Positions 34,283 through 42,558 of a stretch of 64,000 bases of DNA are shown here, piece after piece. Each line of letters starts with the position of its first letter. Positions within the stretch are counted from its first letter, which is position 1. A program made the position numbers and the translations under genes. Under the pieces are notes generated by a model. It saw only the letters and a program-made list of their open reading frames with translations. It made no database searches and was not told the DNA's origin. Location: contig JBEHXV010000002.1 of NCBI GenBank assembly GCA_048498515.1, positions 62,001-126,000 on the forward strand, given 5' to 3'. Source of the stretch: UBA4416 sp048498515. GTDB lineage: Bacteria > Bacteroidota > Bacteroidia > B-17B0 > Aurantibacillaceae.

Positions 34283-34399
34283 TGTCACTTCGAGTAAAAT
34301 TTGCTGCCTCTTTGCAAATTTGTATCGAGAAGTGATGACGTAGAAATAGTTCTCGATACGTTTTTTGTAAGAGGCAAACAAAAAACACTCGAACCGACA
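34283..34399. repeat. 117-bp two-hairpin dispersed element, copy 1
   Basis: The element has two hairpins: the first pairs CACTTCGAGTAAAATTTGC with GCAAATTTGTATCGAGAAGTG, the second pairs GTTCTCGATACGTTTTTTG with CAAAAAACACTCGAAC. Its reverse complement matches 54419-54536 at about 105 of 118 positions with one single-base gap. Confidence 0.9.
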
Positions 34400-34406
34400 A
34401 AAAAAG

Positions 34407-37346
34407 TTACTTCACCTCAATCTCATCAATAAAGATAAAGGCCTCACCGCCATTGCCCTGGTGCCATTGCGGAAGTTTGCCATAGTTAAAAGCCTTTACT
34501 TTTACATAGCGGGTGCTTACTTTTGTGGGTAAAGTTGAGCTGAACGACCTGATTTGAATGGAATAATCCTCGGCCGCCACACCATTTTCAATAATGCCGA
34601 ACAGGATGTAGTTTTTACCATCTTCAGAAATAAAATACTCTACCTTTTTCGGAAAAATGATCCAGGAGCGTGTGTCCTGTAAAAAGCTTGAGGTGATGGA
34701 TTGGATTTGTGTTGGTTTTCCAAGATCGATCACGCTTTCAAAATCCTGTCCCTGGTAGCCCTGCCAGCCTCCGCTTTTCCAGTTAGTCGTGCCGTGCTGT
34801 CCGTCAATGATGCCGTCATCACCGCCGGCATCATACTGGCGGTTGTAGTTCCCCTGCAGGCTCACCTTCCAGTTATTGGGCTTTTTGTAAACGTAACTCA
34901 CGGTTGTACTGCTGCTGTCGTTGCCTGAATAGGCTTTGGCTTTTATCACAACGGTAGAGTCGCACACAAAGGTATGGGTGTATACCGCCGAGCGCTTTGT
35001 GGGTTCTGTCCCGTTGAGTGTATAAACTATTTTATCCTTTGCTGAATTTGCAGTAATGGAAATAATACTTTTCTCATTCCTGTTCTTTGCGGAGTTATTA
35101 ATAACAGGTGCCATTAATAAAGAGGAAGCAATAACTGTATGTGGCCGGTCGTTAACAGCTTTGCCAAAAGCATTGGTGCTGTCGGCTTTATCGCTCATGG
35201 TAAATTCCATTTTTCCGCCGTTAACAATAGATGTATGAGAAATAAACGAATGATTGCTTGCTTTATTATTCAGCTTAAATGACTGGATGTATTTTGAATT
35301 TTCTGTTTTGCTTTGTTTTAAAATGTCGAAATTCTTTCCATTCTCCAGATGAATGGTTACTTTATTAAATGCAGGTGCTCCAATGGCATATTCAGGCTGT
35401 CCAGGGCAAACCTGGTAAATGCCCATGGCACTCATCACGTACCAGGCGCTCATTTGCCCGCAATCTTCGTTGCCAATTAAACCATCGGGGTCGTTCTTAT
35501 AAAACTCATTCAGGATCTGGTAAACCCTTTCCTGTGTCTTGTTGGGCTTGCCAACGTAATTGTACAAATAGGCCATGTGATGGCTAGGTTCATTGCCATG
35601 AGCATACTGGCCTATCAGCCCTGTAATATCAACCTGTTCGCGACCGCTGGTTTTTGATGAGGTAGTGAACAACTCATCCAGTTTTTGCTCCATGCGTTTT
35701 GCGCCGCCCATGCGTAACATTAAACCGTCAATATCCTGCGGTACAAAAAAGGTATACTGCCAACCGTTAGCTTCTGTGTAATAATTATTTACCTCGCTTG
35801 GGTCGAATGGATTAAGCCAACCGCCATTTTTGCGCGGCCTGATAAAGCCGGTTTGCGCATCGTATAAATTTTTATAGCCCTGGGCACGTTTTATGAGAAG
35901 AGCATAATCTTTTGTTTGATTTAATTTTTTAGCCATTTGGGCAATACACCAGTTGTCGTAAGAATACTCCAGTGTTTTGGAAACACTTTCCGATTCATCA
36001 TCAATTTGTAAATAGGTATTTTTATTAAAGGTGGGGGTTCCCAGGTCCTGGTAGTTAGCAGCATCCATCATGGCCTTATAGGCAAGCTCCGGATCAATGC
36101 CACTAATATTCTTGGCATACGCATCGGCTATTACCGATACGCTGTGAAAACCGATCATGCAATTGGTTTCGTTGGCCGAGAGCTCCCACATGGGTAAGCG
36201 ATTGCCTTCCTGGTGCTGACGCAAAAACGTCTTCACAATATCAGTGGTACGCTTTTGCTGAATAATAGTGAACAATGGATGTAAAGCCCTGAAGGTATCC
36301 CATAGCGAAAAAACGGTGTAAGGCACAAAACCGCTGGCTTCGTGAATTTTAAAATCACGACCTCTGTATTTTCCATCCACATCGGAAGCAACGGAAGGAT
36401 GGATCATGCAATGGTATAAAGCGGTATAAAACAAAGTGCTTTTTTCAGCGTCTTCGTCTGAGACCTCTATTCTACTCAACTCGTTATTCCAGGCCTGTTT
36501 CGCGTCGGCCTTATATTTCTCAAAATCCCAGTGCGGCGCTTCGGCGTATAAATTTTTCATGGCGCCTTCGGCGCTTGTTTGCGAAATAGCCACCTTAATC
36601 ATCAGGGGCTGATCGTCCTTCATGTCGAACTGAAAAAAACCACCCTCAGTTTTTTCTGTTTTTTTAGTTTGCGGAAACTTGGCGCCTTCCTGCATGGTGC
36701 TTAAGCCGCTCTTTTTGAACGGTTTGCTGAATTTTAAAGCGAAGTACACGTATTGTTCCCTGGCCCAGGCTTCACTCACGCGGTAACCAATAATGGTCAC
36801 ACTGTCAATAATAGTAATGTTGGACCTGAGGGTTTTATCCCTGTGCAGCAGGTCAATAATTACATTGGCCTTATCGGTTTTAGGGAAGGCATAGCGGTGA
36901 ATGCCAACACGGGTAGTAGCGGTCAGTTCGGCTGTAATATGGTCGTCATCCAAATGCACCTGGTAAAAACCCGGCGAGGCTTTTTCTGTTAAGTGCGAAA
37001 AGTGCGACGAGTAATCTTTGTTCTTTAAACTTGGTTCGCCTGTAGTGGGCATTAGTAAAATATCACCATAATCACTTACGCCCGTACCGCTTAAGTGTGT
37101 GTGCGAAAAACCATAAATAACTGAATCGGCATGGTAGTAGCCACTGCAACCTTCCCAGCTTCCGTCAATGCGTGTGTCGGGGCTTAGTTGCACCATGCCA
37201 AAAGGCACTACAGCACCCGGAAACGTATGACCTGTGCCGCCTGTTCCTATGAAAGGATTAACACGACTGGCATAATCAGGCGTTTGCGAATGAGCCTTAA
37301 ATGCAATTAATAGAATAAACAGTATAAACCATTTATAATTCATCAT
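34407..37346 (-). CDS. Secreted GH92 alpha-mannosidase with C-terminal discoidin-like domain
   Basis: GH92 enzymes are calcium-dependent exo-alpha-mannosidases that trim mannose from N-glycans or yeast mannan. The 979-residue product has a signal peptide (FILFILLIAFKAHSQ), the GH92 N-terminal domain starting VNPFIGTGGTGHTFPGAVVP, and the catalytic barrel with HGNEPSHHMAYLY (near residue 580; Glu is the family's general acid) and GNEDCGQMSAWYV (near 622). After about residue 745 come a chitobiase-like or Fn3-associated domain (TLNGTEPTKRSAVYTH) and an F5/8 type C-like domain. No lipobox is visible. It is the last gene of an operon with a FucP-like transporter. Confidence 0.93.
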   Translation of the reverse strand: MMNYKWFILFILLIAFKAHSQTPDYASRVNPFIGTGGTGHTFPGAVVPFGMVQLSPDTRIDGSWEGCSGYYHADSVIYGFSHTHLSGTGVSDYGDILLMPTTGEPSLKNKDYSSHFSHLTEKASPGFYQVHLDDDHITAELTATTRVGIHRYAFPKTDKANVIIDLLHRDKTLRSNITIIDSVTIIGYRVSEAWAREQYVYFALKFSKPFKKSGLSTMQEGAKFPQTKKTEKTEGGFFQFDMKDDQPLMIKVAISQTSAEGAMKNLYAEAPHWDFEKYKADAKQAWNNELSRIEVSDEDAEKSTLFYTALYHCMIHPSVASDVDGKYRGRDFKIHEASGFVPYTVFSLWDTFRALHPLFTIIQQKRTTDIVKTFLRQHQEGNRLPMWELSANETNCMIGFHSVSVIADAYAKNISGIDPELAYKAMMDAANYQDLGTPTFNKNTYLQIDDESESVSKTLEYSYDNWCIAQMAKKLNQTKDYALLIKRAQGYKNLYDAQTGFIRPRKNGGWLNPFDPSEVNNYYTEANGWQYTFFVPQDIDGLMLRMGGAKRMEQKLDELFTTSSKTSGREQVDITGLIGQYAHGNEPSHHMAYLYNYVGKPNKTQERVYQILNEFYKNDPDGLIGNEDCGQMSAWYVMSAMGIYQVCPGQPEYAIGAPAFNKVTIHLENGKNFDILKQSKTENSKYIQSFKLNNKASNHSFISHTSIVNGGKMEFTMSDKADSTNAFGKAVNDRPHTVIASSLLMAPVINNSAKNRNEKSIISITANSAKDKIVYTLNGTEPTKRSAVYTHTFVCDSTVVIKAKAYSGNDSSSTTVSYVYKKPNNWKVSLQGNYNRQYDAGGDDGIIDGQHGTTNWKSGGWQGYQGQDFESVIDLGKPTQIQSITSSFLQDTRSWIIFPKKVEYFISEDGKNYILFGIIENGVAAEDYSIQIRSFSSTLPTKVSTRYVKVKAFNYGKLPQWHQGNGGEAFIFIDEIEVK

Positions 37347-37363
37347 TCAAAATTTATAATTTG

Positions 37364-37813
37364 TTATTCCTCCTCGTCACTCAAATGCTCCAATAATTCC
37401 TTAGGATAATCTTCCTTTAAAATGTATACTCCCTGCATGGGATTTACAACCTCCTTAATGCTTTTGAGGTGCACAAAAAAATGAATGCCGTTCTTCGTTT
37501 CCTTTTTATCGGTTTTACTGATGGCGCGCTTTGAGAAAGGGATCAGTGTTTGTGAACCATTTTTCATGGTGCATTCAAGCACGGTCATGTCCGGAATTTC
37601 AAACGCAAATTCGTCGTCGTTGGGATAAAGGCCTCTTAAAACATAGGTAGTGTTATTAACCACTTTAAAATTGGTCACATCACCCTGAACTTCAAATTCA
37701 TCTTCCCACAGGTATTTAATATTATCTTCGGTTTCCTCGCCTTCATTTTCCTTATCGGCATAAGCCTGGTTGAATTTGGAATTGACGAGCTTCACGTTTA
37801 TAGTTACTTTCAT
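37364..37813 (-). CDS. Unrecognised acidic cytoplasmic protein in the mannosidase operon
   Basis: The 149-residue product has no signal peptide or transmembrane segment. It is acidic and beta-rich, with hydrophobic strands alternating with charged turns (VTINVKLVNSKF, VTNFKVVNNTTYVLRGL, GIHFFVHLKSIKEVV) and ends in LSDEEE. I do not recognise a family. It lies 29 bases after the transporter and 17 bases before the GH92 gene, so it is very likely translated from the same message. Whether it takes part in mannose use is unknown. Confidence 0.7.
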   Translation of the reverse strand: MKVTINVKLVNSKFNQAYADKENEGEETEDNIKYLWEDEFEVQGDVTNFKVVNNTTYVLRGLYPNDDEFAFEIPDMTVLECTMKNGSQTLIPFSKRAISKTDKKETKNGIHFFVHLKSIKEVVNPMQGVYILKEDYPKELLEHLSDEEE

Positions 37814-37842
37814 TACAATTGTTGAGTTAATGATTTATAGAA

Positions 37843-39456
37843 TTAATGAGATGATGATGTATTTGAGTCAAAATCGATGCCCTGATCCTTTAAAATTCTT
37901 TTTACTTTAAAAGCATACCAGGTTAAAAAGGCAAAGCAAATAACCGGAATAATATAGGACACGTGAATGTTTAGTTTATCGGCCATTAAACCCTGCATGG
38001 GCGGGATGAAAGCGCCTCCCAGGATCATCATGATGAGGAATGATGAAGCCTGGCTGGTATATTTTCCCAGGCCTGCTGTTGCCAGCGAAAAGATGCATGG
38101 CCACATGATGGAACAAAATAACCCGCCACTTAAAAAGGCAAACACGCTTAATTGCCCGGTGGTTAAAAGACCAATGAGCATGGCCACAGTACCAAGGCTG
38201 CCAAAAATAATGAGGGTTAAAGCGGGTTTTTGCTGCCCCATAAAGAATGCCGCGATCAGCAAAACAACGCAGATACTATATTTGTAAAACTGGGACGAAT
38301 CGGCACCGTTCAAATGATTCATAAACAATACCAGGCACAGGGCTAAGAATGGAACTACAATGGTAAGGATGGTTTTCAAATTTTTACTAAGGTTAAAGGC
38401 GCCGATGGAACCTGTCCAGCGGCCAATCATTAAACTGCCCCAGTACAGGGAAATGTAGGGGCCAATTTCCGAATCCTGTAAACCACCGAAATCAGGAAGC
38501 TTTAACAGGGAACCTAAATTACTTTGTATGGAAACCTCTACACCCACATACACAAAAATAGCTAACATGCCAAGCAAAGCCTGCGGGTATTTTTTTTCTT
38601 CGAAACGGTTTTGTTGTTTAATGGTTTGGTACTGCATAACGAGTGTAATGAGCAACAAAACAAGAAAAGCCCCTATGCAACCTAAAAACACATAACCCTC
38701 AGAACCCGCTGCATAATCCTTTATGGTGCTGTAAAAGAACACAACAACAAGAAACACGATAATGCCCATGACAAAATGCAAGGGCGCTTTCAGAACTTTC
38801 ATGTTGCTGTCCTGCTCTTCAATTTTAAGTTTTGGCATTTTAGTAAAATACAACACCACAGCGGCGATGGCAAAAGCGATGGCGAGAATAATATAAAGGG
38901 TATTAATGGATGAAATGGGTGCCGACTCTTTATCGGCGCCGGTAGCAATGGCTTTGCCAAATAGCAAAACACTCACCAGGATAGGGCCGATGGTTGTTCC
39001 GAAAGAGTTGATGCTACCTGCAAAATTTAAGCGGTGAGAGCCTGTAGCCGGATCGCCGATGTTTAATACCAAAGGATTGGCCGACGTTTGTTGCAACGAA
39101 AAGCCCAGCGCAATGATAAAAAAAGCCACGAGAATAAACGGAAACGAACCGCTGTTAACTGCCGGAATCATGATTAAAGCTCCCAGGATAGAAATGCCAA
39201 GGCCCAGCACAATGGTAGTTTTATACCCAATGCGGTTAATGAGATCGGAATTTAATTTTAATGAGATCATATACAATAGCAGGGAGCCAATAAAATAGGC
39301 ACCGTAAAAGGCACTATCAATTAATTGCGACTGGAATTGGCTGAGCTGGAAATGCGTTTTACAAAAAGGAATGAAAATTCCATTGGATGCTGCCAGGAAA
39401 CCCCAGAAGAAAAATACGGTGATGATGGAAACAAAAGAGGATTGTAGTTTCTGCAT
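37843..39456 (-). CDS. FucP-like sugar:proton symporter (MFS)
   Basis: The 537-residue membrane protein has the FucP-family N-terminus (FVSIITVFFFWGFLAASNGIF, then LIDSAFYGAYFIGSLL) and TSANPLVLNIGDP, a conserved FucP block. About twelve helices are expected. It is longer than the usual 430 residues; a long extra region with about two or three extra hydrophobic segments lies in the middle (about 230-330). In this operon it probably imports mannose or another monosaccharide released by GH92, not necessarily fucose. A candidate promoter (39477-39504) sits 20 bases upstream. Confidence 0.88.
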   Translation of the reverse strand: MQKLQSSFVSIITVFFFWGFLAASNGIFIPFCKTHFQLSQFQSQLIDSAFYGAYFIGSLLLYMISLKLNSDLINRIGYKTTIVLGLGISILGALIMIPAVNSGSFPFILVAFFIIALGFSLQQTSANPLVLNIGDPATGSHRLNFAGSINSFGTTIGPILVSVLLFGKAIATGADKESAPISSINTLYIILAIAFAIAAVVLYFTKMPKLKIEEQDSNMKVLKAPLHFVMGIIVFLVVVFFYSTIKDYAAGSEGYVFLGCIGAFLVLLLITLVMQYQTIKQQNRFEEKKYPQALLGMLAIFVYVGVEVSIQSNLGSLLKLPDFGGLQDSEIGPYISLYWGSLMIGRWTGSIGAFNLSKNLKTILTIVVPFLALCLVLFMNHLNGADSSQFYKYSICVVLLIAAFFMGQQKPALTLIIFGSLGTVAMLIGLLTTGQLSVFAFLSGGLFCSIMWPCIFSLATAGLGKYTSQASSFLIMMILGGAFIPPMQGLMADKLNIHVSYIIPVICFAFLTWYAFKVKRILKDQGIDFDSNTSSSH

Positions 39457-39476
39457 AAAATAAGCGAATTAATGAT

Positions 39477-39504
39477 CTAAATTAGGGCATTATCATCCTT
39501 CAAT
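39477..39504 (-). promoter_or_regulatory. Candidate promoter of the transporter-GH92 operon
   Basis: On the minus strand ATTG is followed after 16 bases by TAATTTAG (seven of eight to TAnnTTTG), 20 bases before the ATG at 39456. Confidence 0.35.
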
Positions 39505-39596
39505 TACCTGTTCTAAATCCATTTATTAACAACGCTCTTTTTACTACTTCTCACCGCCTCTTATAACTCATCAGTCATAACTCATAACTTTATACC

Positions 39597-40487
39597 ATGC
39601 AACTACTGACCCCAAGCCATTGGCAGGATTATGAACTGATTGACTGCGGCGATTTTGAAAAGCTGGAACGCTTCGGTAAATTCATTACCATCAGGCCCGA
39701 ACCACAGGCAGTATGGAAAAAAGTGTATTCTAACAGCGAATGGGAAAAGCAGGCGCATGTGCGTTTTGTGCCTAAAAGCAGCTCAAGCGGCGATTGGAAA
39801 ATGCTGAAGAAAATGCCCGAGCAATGGACCATTGATTACAGTTTGCACGAAGAAGGAACAGCCAAAAAAGATACCATTACCTTTCGTTTGGGTTTAACCT
39901 CTTTTAAGCATGTAGGTATTTTTCCGGAGCAGGCCTGCAACTGGGATGTGATTTACAATTACTTAAAACCGCTGGAGAAACCAAAGTTCCTTAACTTGTT
40001 TGCCTACACAGGTGGTGCCTCCATTGCCGCCAGGGCAGCCGGTGCCGATGTAACGCACGTGGACAGTATTAAGCAGGTAGTGACCTGGGCCAATGAGAAC
40101 ATGCAGAAATCCAACCTCGACAACATACGTTGGATGGTGGACGATGCCCTGAAGTTTGTAAAGAAAGAACAGCGTCGCGGAAATTTGTACCAGGGAATTA
40201 TTTTAGACCCGCCGGCTTTTGGCCACGGACCAAACGGCGAGAAATGGAAACTGGAAGATAATATTTTGGAGATGATTAACAGCGTGCTGGAAATTTTAGA
40301 TCCTAAACAACATTTATTGATCTTAAATGCCTATTCATTGGGCTTTTCGGCGTTGGTGCCTCAGAATTTACTGGCGCCATTTGCGCACAAACACAAATCG
40401 CAATTAAACATCGGCGAATTGTATTTAAAAGCCAAAAGCGGCGTTAATTTACCTTTAGGAGTTTGGGGCAGGCTGGAGAAGAAATAG
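39597..40487 (+). CDS. Class I SAM methyltransferase, RlmI/RlmK-like
   Basis: The 296-residue protein has a Rossmann methyltransferase domain with LNLFAYTGGASIAARAAGA (near residue 132), the acidic HVDSIKQVV strand, and the DPPAFGHGP motif (near 203) typical of RlmI-type rRNA cytosine methyltransferases. The N-terminal 100 residues are a variable domain without an obvious PUA motif. The RNA substrate is presumably 23S rRNA, inferred from the family. It is divergent from the FucP-like operon and starts 139 bases away. The gene is followed by a double hairpin repeat. Confidence 0.88.
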   Translation: MQLLTPSHWQDYELIDCGDFEKLERFGKFITIRPEPQAVWKKVYSNSEWEKQAHVRFVPKSSSSGDWKMLKKMPEQWTIDYSLHEEGTAKKDTITFRLGLTSFKHVGIFPEQACNWDVIYNYLKPLEKPKFLNLFAYTGGASIAARAAGADVTHVDSIKQVVTWANENMQKSNLDNIRWMVDDALKFVKKEQRRGNLYQGIILDPPAFGHGPNGEKWKLEDNILEMINSVLEILDPKQHLLILNAYSLGFSALVPQNLLAPFAHKHKSQLNIGELYLKAKSGVNLPLGVWGRLEKK

Positions 40488-40496
40488 GTTCAAAAA

Positions 40497-40568
40497 CATA
40501 TGACCCCGAAGGGGTCATATGTATCTAACAAAATCAATTCCTATAGATATACGACCCCTTCGGGGTCG
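40497..40568. repeat. Double-hairpin repeat, ACCCCGAAGGGGT family
   Basis: A palindrome with 11-bp arms CATATGACCCC / GGGGTCATATG and GAA loop (40497-40521) is followed 30 bases later by CGACCCC TTC GGGGTCG (40552-40568). The two stems share the same core and form a REP-like pair. Confidence 0.85.
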
Positions 40569-40604
40569 CATGAATCGAAAAGTAGCTATTAAAAAATCAA
40601 CAAC

Positions 40605-40925
40605 ATGAAAAAGATCATCTCAAAATTTGCCTTGGTATTATTTTTTACTATTTGTTCAAACATCGGTTTTGCGCAAACGCAGGGAAAATCGTTATTGAAT
40701 ATGACAACTTATGAATCTATGGACGGAGGCTATAGCAAAATTATTGTTGTGGACAACGATAAGAAAATAGAAGAGATTGCACTTGCGAAATTTTATTACA
40801 AGGACCTTGAATTAAATCAAATTACTATTAATAAAACTTTGCTTAACTATCAAGAAAAAGGGTATAAAGTAATTTCTGAACTTCGCGGAGCAGTTGGTTT
40901 AATTATGGTACAACCTATCGTTTAG
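40605..40925 (+). CDS. Small secreted protein, unknown function
   Basis: The 106-residue product has a signal peptide (KFALVLFFTICSNIGFAQ) and a short mature domain with two beta-strand pairs and a helix (LELNQITINKTLLNYQEKGY, then VISELRGAVGLIMVQP). I do not recognise it. It stands alone between the double-hairpin repeat and another repeat copy (40933-40956). Confidence 0.6.
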   Translation: MKKIISKFALVLFFTICSNIGFAQTQGKSLLNMTTYESMDGGYSKIIVVDNDKKIEEIALAKFYYKDLELNQITINKTLLNYQEKGYKVISELRGAVGLIMVQPIV

Positions 40926-40932
40926 AAAAATA

Positions 40933-40956
40933 AAGAGACCCTGATCCGCCGGCTGG
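40933..40956. repeat. Dispersed repeat, copy 2 (partner of 18107-18130)
   Basis: Twenty-three of 24 bases match 18107-18130 (core ACCCTGATCCGCC). The palindrome is degenerate here: the right arm is GGAGAAGAGGGT. Confidence 0.65.
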
Positions 40957-40981
40957 AGAAGAGGGTGACACACAAAGGTCA

Positions 40982-41788
40982 TTACTTCTTCGCCGCGCCC
41001 CTCGTCAAAACGATCTTCGAAGGATTTAACTTCATCAATTTACTTTCGCGGAATGTTTCCATCCATTTAATGGCAACTTTTGCTTTCTGCATGTCGCCGG
41101 CATCTTTTACTTCATTAAATACCACCGAGAAATCATCGCTCTTGGCTTTTTCCAAAATAATGGATTTATGTTTTTTGGCGTTGGGATTATCGGAGCCATT
41201 TGGCATGACCAGCACCGCTTTATTAGGGTTAATGAGACCAACACCATCGCCGGTGTACACACATTCAAACTTGCCAACAGTTTTAGCGGTGGTAGCATCC
41301 GCTTTTTTTAAGGAGCAAGAAAAATTGCCGGCCGTAAATTCGTTTTTAGAAACCGGGATGTCAAAGTTTGGCGCATCGCATACTTTACCACCGGCTGAGG
41401 CCTTGTAAATTCCCGCCATTTCAATGGTAAACGATTCGGCCTGCATTTCAGAGCCTTTAAAGTCAAGCACTTCTATTTCTTCATCGTTTGGTGGTACAGC
41501 AAAGGTTTTATCACGGCTGGTTATTTTTTTATCGCCGGTCACATAAGTAAATTCCGAAGGTTTTACCAGCAGGTAATCATTGGTTTTGTTAAACACTTTT
41601 ATCTTGAACTTTGCCTGTGGGCCAACTGCCACGGCATCTATAACATAAACCTTATAGTCGTCTGTTTCCAGGGTGGCATCGGCATAAACAAATTTCTCAT
41701 CGTCTTTGGGCTTTTTTTCTTTCTCCTTTTTCTGAGCAAATGAATTCAGTCCCAATAACAACGCGCTGGCTAATAAGATGTGTTTCAT
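40982..41788 (-). CDS. Secreted protein of unknown function
   Basis: From the ATG at 41788 the product has 268 residues; a TTG three codons upstream is also possible. It has a signal peptide (LLASALLLGLNSFAQ), then a lysine-rich linker (KKEKEKKPKDDEKF) and a beta-rich body with YKVYVIDAVAVGPQAKFKIK, a cysteine pair (VCDAPNF, FSCSLKK) and IKWMETFRESKLMKLNPSKI. I do not recognise the family. A TATATTTG box at 41815-41822 lies 26 bases upstream. It is divergent from trmD. Confidence 0.75.
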   Translation of the reverse strand: MKHILLASALLLGLNSFAQKKEKEKKPKDDEKFVYADATLETDDYKVYVIDAVAVGPQAKFKIKVFNKTNDYLLVKPSEFTYVTGDKKITSRDKTFAVPPNDEEIEVLDFKGSEMQAESFTIEMAGIYKASAGGKVCDAPNFDIPVSKNEFTAGNFSCSLKKADATTAKTVGKFECVYTGDGVGLINPNKAVLVMPNGSDNPNAKKHKSIILEKAKSDDFSVVFNEVKDAGDMQKAKVAIKWMETFRESKLMKLNPSKIVLTRGAAKK

Positions 41789-41814
41789 ATAAAACAATAA
41801 AGTGATTTGATAAA

Positions 41815-41822
41815 CAAATATA
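41815..41822 (-). promoter_or_regulatory. Candidate -7 promoter box
   Basis: TATATTTG on the minus strand, an exact TAnnTTTG match, 26 bases before the ATG at 41788. Confidence 0.45.
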
Positions 41823-41850
41823 CTTTAATAGAAAGAAAGAAAGCCATATT

Positions 41851-41878
41851 TTCCCAAAATTTATCTTAATTTTGGGAA
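41851..41878 (+). promoter_or_regulatory. Hairpin at the trmD start codon
   Basis: TTCCCAAAAT (41851-41860) and ATTTTGGGAA (41869-41878) are exact reverse complements with an 8-base loop. The second arm includes the A of the trmD ATG. TAATTTTG (41867-41874), an exact TAnnTTTG box, overlaps it. Confidence 0.55.
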
Positions 41879-42552
41879 TGCATATTGATATCATTACGGT
41901 TCACCCACCTTTACTGGAAAGTCCCTTCAGTCATAGCATTTTGAAACGTGCCGTGCAAAAAGGGCTTGTATCGGTGAATGTGGTAGACCTGAGGCCCTAT
42001 GGTATCGATCCTCATAAAAAAGTGGATGATTACGCTTTTGGCGGAGGAGCCGGAATGGTAATGATGATAGAACCAATTGCCAATTGCATTACCGAACTTA
42101 AAAGCAAGCGCCATTACGATGAAGTGATTTACATGACGCCTGATGGTGAAACGCTGAAGCAAAGCACCTGCAACCATTTATCGACCTTGCAAAACCTGAT
42201 TATTTTGTGCGGGCATTACAAAGGCATTGATGAACGCCTGCGCGAGCATTTTATTACCAAAGAGATCTCTATTGGCGACTATGTGCTGAGTGGCGGCGAA
42301 TTGCCGGCCGCTGTTTTATGCGATGGCATTATCCGCTTAATTCCGGGAGTATTAAATGATGAAACCTCAGCTTTATCGGATTCGTTCCAGGACAATTTGT
42401 TATCGCCGCCGGTATATACGCGTCCTGCTGATTATAACGGCTGGAAAGTACCGGAGATTTTAACCAGCGGCAATACACCTAAAGTAGAAGAATGGAGGCA
42501 TGAAAAGGCGCTTGAACGCACAAAACAACGCCGCCCCGATCTTTTAAAATAA
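41878..42552 (+). CDS. trmD: tRNA (guanine-37-N1)-methyltransferase TrmD
   Basis: TrmD methylates G37 of tRNAs using SAM to prevent frameshifting. The sequence has the SPOUT fold start MHIDIITVHPPLLESPF, the KVDDYAFGGGAGMVMMIEPI block, ILCGHYKGIDERL and IGDYVLSGGELPAAV, all typical of TrmD (the common form is YVLTGGELP). The length is 224 residues from ATG at 41878; a TTG two codons earlier is less likely. A lipoprotein gene follows 6 bases later. Confidence 0.96.
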   Translation: MHIDIITVHPPLLESPFSHSILKRAVQKGLVSVNVVDLRPYGIDPHKKVDDYAFGGGAGMVMMIEPIANCITELKSKRHYDEVIYMTPDGETLKQSTCNHLSTLQNLIILCGHYKGIDERLREHFITKEISIGDYVLSGGELPAAVLCDGIIRLIPGVLNDETSALSDSFQDNLLSPPVYTRPADYNGWKVPEILTSGNTPKVEEWRHEKALERTKQRRPDLLK

Positions 42553-42558
42553 GTCATC

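Noticed and set aside
39559..39585. Short TCATAACTCAT direct repeats before the methyltransferase gene
   Set aside because: Too short and AT-rich to support a function; no dyad or promoter spacing.
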